Origin: an uncultured Oscillospiraceae bacterium
GTDB lineage: Bacteria; Bacillota; Clostridia; Oscillospirales; Oscillospiraceae
Reading direction: 5' to 3'
Assembly: GCA_900752305.1 (NCBI GenBank)
Contig: CAADUV010000001.1
Span: 1 to 8,166, forward strand
DNA: 8,166 bases
This document shows, piece by piece, positions 7,001 to 8,166 of the stretch. The stretch's first letter is position 1; every line of letters starts with the position of its first letter. A program made the translations under genes and the position numbers. The notes under the pieces are model-generated. The model was given only the letters and a program-made list of their open reading frames with translations, had not been told where the DNA came from and ran no database searches.

Positions 7001-7924
7001 ACCGAGAAAAAGGCCGCTACCGTGACGGTGGACGGTCAGGAGATGCAGGTGGACATCCTGGACGACGACGAGAAGCTGACCCGGGAGAACCTGATGAACC
7101 TGGAATTGGAGTCCAACACCACGGACGACGAAGGGAAATCGGTGACCAAGAAGTATAAGCTCAAGGACTTCGCCAAGGTGGAGGAGACCCGCGGCGTGGC
7201 CACCATCGCCAGGAAGAACAACACCCGGATGATGCAGGTGAAAGCGGACACCAAGGAGGGCTACAACACCACCAAGCTGTCCGAGCAGGTGCAGAAGCTG
7301 CTGGACGACTACGACATGCCCCAGGGCTACAGCGCTGAGATCGGCGGCGAGACGGAGAACACCCGTCAGATGGTGGAGCAGATGGTCAAGATGCTGGCAT
7401 TGGGTCTGCTGTTCATCTACCTGGTCATGGTGGCTCAGTTCCAGAGCCTGCTCAGCCCCTTCATCATCCTCTTCACCGTCCCCCTGGCCTTCACCGGCGG
7501 CCTCATCGGCCTGCTCATCGGCCAGGAACAGCTGTCCATCATGAGCCTCATTGGCTTCCTGGTGCTCATGGGCACCGTGGTCAACAATGGCATCGTGTTC
7601 GTGGACTACGTCAATCAGCTGCGCATTGCGGGCTTTGAGAAGCGGGAAGCGCTGCTCATCACAGGCAAGACCCGTATGCGCCCCATCCTCATGACGGCGC
7701 TGACCACGATTTTGTCCATGTGTACCCTGGTTTTCAGCCAGGACACCATGGCCGGCGCCAGCCGCGGCATGGCCATTGTGGTGGTCGGCGGCCTCCTCTA
7801 CGCCACCTTCATGACCCTCTTCATCGTCCCGGTCATGTACGATATTTTGTACCGGAAGCAGCCGCTGGTGGTCGAGTTCGACGAGGCGGAGCTGGATGAC
7901 GACAGTAATCTGTTGGAGATGTGA
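4016..7924 (+). CDS. RND-superfamily (AcrB/HAE-like) efflux permease with large coiled-coil insert
   Basis: This 1302-residue membrane exporter is about 250 residues longer than typical AcrB-type permeases. TM1 is near residues 9-29, followed by the first large extracytoplasmic loop. TM2-TM6 lie between about 594 and 750, TM7 near 778-798, the second large loop spans about 800-1120, and TM8-TM12 span about 1122-1278. The TM4 signature GIGMLVDNSIVVIEN (656-670) has D661 for proton relay but N662 where AcrB has a second Asp. TM10 has VVNNGIVFVDY (N1190, N1191) where AcrB has Lys. R1220 and R1222 in the TM11 segment TRMRPILMTALTT are near-canonical. Residues about 193-460 are a Lys/Glu/Gln/Ala-rich coiled coil inserted in what is the docking subdomain of AcrB; the AcrB-like sequence resumes at SLIYAQNFEMPAGYV. 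The family uses proton motive force to export lipophilic drugs, lipids or peptides. It is cotranscribed with the MarR gene. No adaptor (MFP) or outer-membrane channel gene is present. Substrate is unknown. Confidence 0.9.
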   Translation: MSKFCVKKPFTVLVAVIIVLTLSAVSLTKMTTDLLPEMDLPYMMVLTTDPGASPEKVETDVTKPLESALGTVTGVTNVTSSSRENVSIVLLEFADGTNMDSTMVKVNTALNQVKDSLPDTCGASNVMELSMDMVATLYTSVNYEGKDIYELSDFVSDTLLPRLERLDGVASVSTMGLVEQTVEVRLDQSKIDDLNDKLLVKVSGKLDKAKKELTSAKGKLDKAQAQLDAQQQSASGQLGQASQATDQMSSYESQLTNQQASLGALQQARQAIVDQLADNGVKLEEVDDTVKTMQTSAKQLSQLYRTLHNAGMEDSMPLEDLKAAAKVAGLDEETVAAIDQLIAQGNTTVGSIQTSADTLESTATGLQQAKKSADSFDSQITSLQVQIQVTEGILEQYKKAMKGKDYADIESAKIQAAAGFGSGAAQLQSAQDKLAEAEKTYQTSREEALKNANLNSLLSMDTLSSLIYAQNFEMPAGYVDDKSDHQWLLKVGSAFDSTKDLEKMLLCHVDGIGDVRLGDVAKVTVVDNAGETYAKVNGQDAIVLSIFKASTAGTSDVSKTCNKAIADLEAEYDGLEFTMLSDQGDYIEQFIDNIFSSMIWGAALAILVLAAFLKNIKPTLVVAFSIPFSVLVAALMMYFSGITLNIMSLAGLALGIGMLVDNSIVVIENIYRLRGRGIDPARASVQGARQVQGPILASTLTTVCVFLPMIFTTGYTRQLMLPFALTITYALVASLLVSLTVVPTMSSVMLRKTKERSHRFFDKVLGVYEKVLSFCLRVKIVPLLIAIALLAFSVVEVIRMGVVMIPDIGSDQITVSMTLADDIKEQDAYQKADEVMDAMLKVNHVAKVGVLAGGGASIMTSSMGAQQDFTTYAFMILPDKTVKKEEQVDAICDGIEAVGKKLDCELTVSASAMGDMSTMMGSGLQVDVYGNDLDKLMEVSKDIEKRIDQVDGFENITNGQEEGDDVLRLVIDKDKAMRKNLTVAQIYSAISVGLTTEKKAATVTVDGQEMQVDILDDDEKLTRENLMNLELESNTTDDEGKSVTKKYKLKDFAKVEETRGVATIARKNNTRMMQVKADTKEGYNTTKLSEQVQKLLDDYDMPQGYSAEIGGETENTRQMVEQMVKMLALGLLFIYLVMVAQFQSLLSPFIILFTVPLAFTGGLIGLLIGQEQLSIMSLIGFLVLMGTVVNNGIVFVDYVNQLRIAGFEKREALLITGKTRMRPILMTALTTILSMCTLVFSQDTMAGASRGMAIVVVGGLLYATFMTLFIVPVMYDILYRKQPLVVEFDEAELDDDSNLLEM

Positions 7925-7948
7925 GCGTCCAAACAACCGCATAACGGA

Positions 7949-7977
7949 AAAGACCGGAAGCATAGCTTCCGGTCTTT
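7949..7977 (+). terminator. First tandem hairpin after the RND gene
   Basis: A 13-bp perfect stem, aaagaccggaagc (7949-7961) and gcttccggtcttt (7965-7977), closes on a 3-nt ATA loop, 24 nt after the stop codon. The final Ts are inside the stem and no U-run follows directly, so it is a stable transcript-end hairpin that may also protect the mRNA. It is probably part of a compound terminator with the next two hairpins. Confidence 0.7.
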
Positions 7978-8004
7978 GAGGGTGTCGACAAAGTCGACAC
8001 CCTC
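7978..8004. repeat. Second tandem hairpin, abutting the first
   Basis: GAGGGTGTCGAC (7978-7989) pairs perfectly with GTCGACACCCTC (7993-8004) around an AAA loop. It begins at the very base after the first hairpin ends. There is no T-run, so alone it is not a classical terminator. The perfect symmetry and exact abutment suggest a dispersed palindromic (REP-like) element or a compound terminator module. Confidence 0.6.
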
Positions 8005-8008
8005 TCTC

Positions 8009-8027
8009 AAAAATGCAAGCATTTTTT
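8009..8027 (+). terminator. Third hairpin with U-run, likely termination point
   Basis: AAAAATG (8009-8015) pairs with CATTTTT (8020-8026) around a CAAG loop, and the T-run extends to 8027. The stem is AT-rich and weak by itself, but it supplies the U-tract that the two stable upstream hairpins lack. Together they make a plausible end for the marR-RND transcript. Confidence 0.5.
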
Positions 8028-8121
8028 CGACTCTTGCAGCCTGGTGCATGCACTCACTGCGTCGGTAGGTTCCCCACCTGTAGAACAGATGGGCCTACGC
8101 TAAAAACTTGCCACTGGCAAG
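8028..8121. other. Noncoding region with three further consecutive stem-loops
   Basis: No credible reading frame covers this stretch. One foldable unit is 8028-8064, with CGAC/GTCG outer, GCAG/CTGC middle and the palindrome GTGCATGCAC (8044-8053) at the tip. The next is 8065-8098, with GTAGG/CCTAC outside and CCCA-C-CTGT against ACAG-A-TGGG inside (one mismatch) around an AGA loop. The last is CTTGCC/GGCAAG (8107-8112 and 8116-8121). The first two units abut exactly. It could be a structured RNA, a leader of the next gene or a repeat element; no known family is recognised. The remaining bases to 8166 show nothing I can call. Confidence 0.35.
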
Positions 8122-8166
8122 ATTTCTGAACGCTGCGGCACTTACCAGTCTGAGAAGAGAAAAAAC

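Noticed and set aside
6821..8053. Long 410-residue open frame on the - strand opposite the RND gene
   Set aside because: It is rich in His, Leu, Gln and Val with no motif, as expected from the antisense of a high-GC gene with G/C third positions, and it lacks a ribosome binding site.
8102..8166. CTGAGA at 8150-8155 as part of a TPP riboswitch
   Set aside because: The conserved GGGGTGC segment that should precede it and the second helix arm are absent.
1..8166. CRISPR array, tRNA or rRNA genes, insertion sequence
   Set aside because: I looked for spaced direct repeats, tRNA-like cloverleaf arms, transposase motifs and terminal inverted repeats and found none.

Overview
The window looks like chromosome from a gut-type, Gram-positive Clostridia bacterium, probably of the Oscillospiraceae/Ruminococcaceae group. 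The support is a MarR regulator paired with an RND permease that carries a large coiled-coil insert, high-GC coding sequence, AT-rich intergenic promoters close to the sigma-70/SigA consensus, and strong AGGAGG-type ribosome binding sites. This assignment is inference from style, not from a marker gene.

Layout. Bases 2-187 are the C-terminal end of a TrkH-type potassium channel subunit on the + strand. An intrinsic hairpin at 232-273 follows and separates it from a convergent gene. Bases 319-3234 on the - strand encode a 971-residue superfamily 1 (UPF1/DNA2-like, COG1112-type) helicase. It has a small N-terminal barrel-like domain, a degenerate phospholipase-D-like region after the helicase core, and C-terminal zinc-finger modules. 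Bases 3235-3538 are a divergent intergenic region with one good promoter in each direction, a G-rich tract between them, and two inverted repeats that could be operators. Bases 3539-3973 (MarR regulator) and 4016-7924 (RND exporter permease) are on the + strand, 42 bp apart with no terminator between them, and form an evident operon. Bases 7925-8166 hold no gene but are unusually rich in hairpins: three tandem stem-loops that probably end the operon, then at least three more.

How the genes work together. The MarR protein probably represses its own promoter, where a TATAA/TTATA inverted repeat covers the -10 box, and so controls the exporter. The exporter would use the proton motive force to expel a lipophilic or amphiphilic compound. 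The helicase is transcribed separately, has visibly lower GC than the exporter operon, and shares the helicase-plus-PLD architecture of single-gene Mokosh-type antiphage systems. It is the most interesting item here, and its defence role is a hypothesis. The trkH fragment is ordinary housekeeping ion transport.
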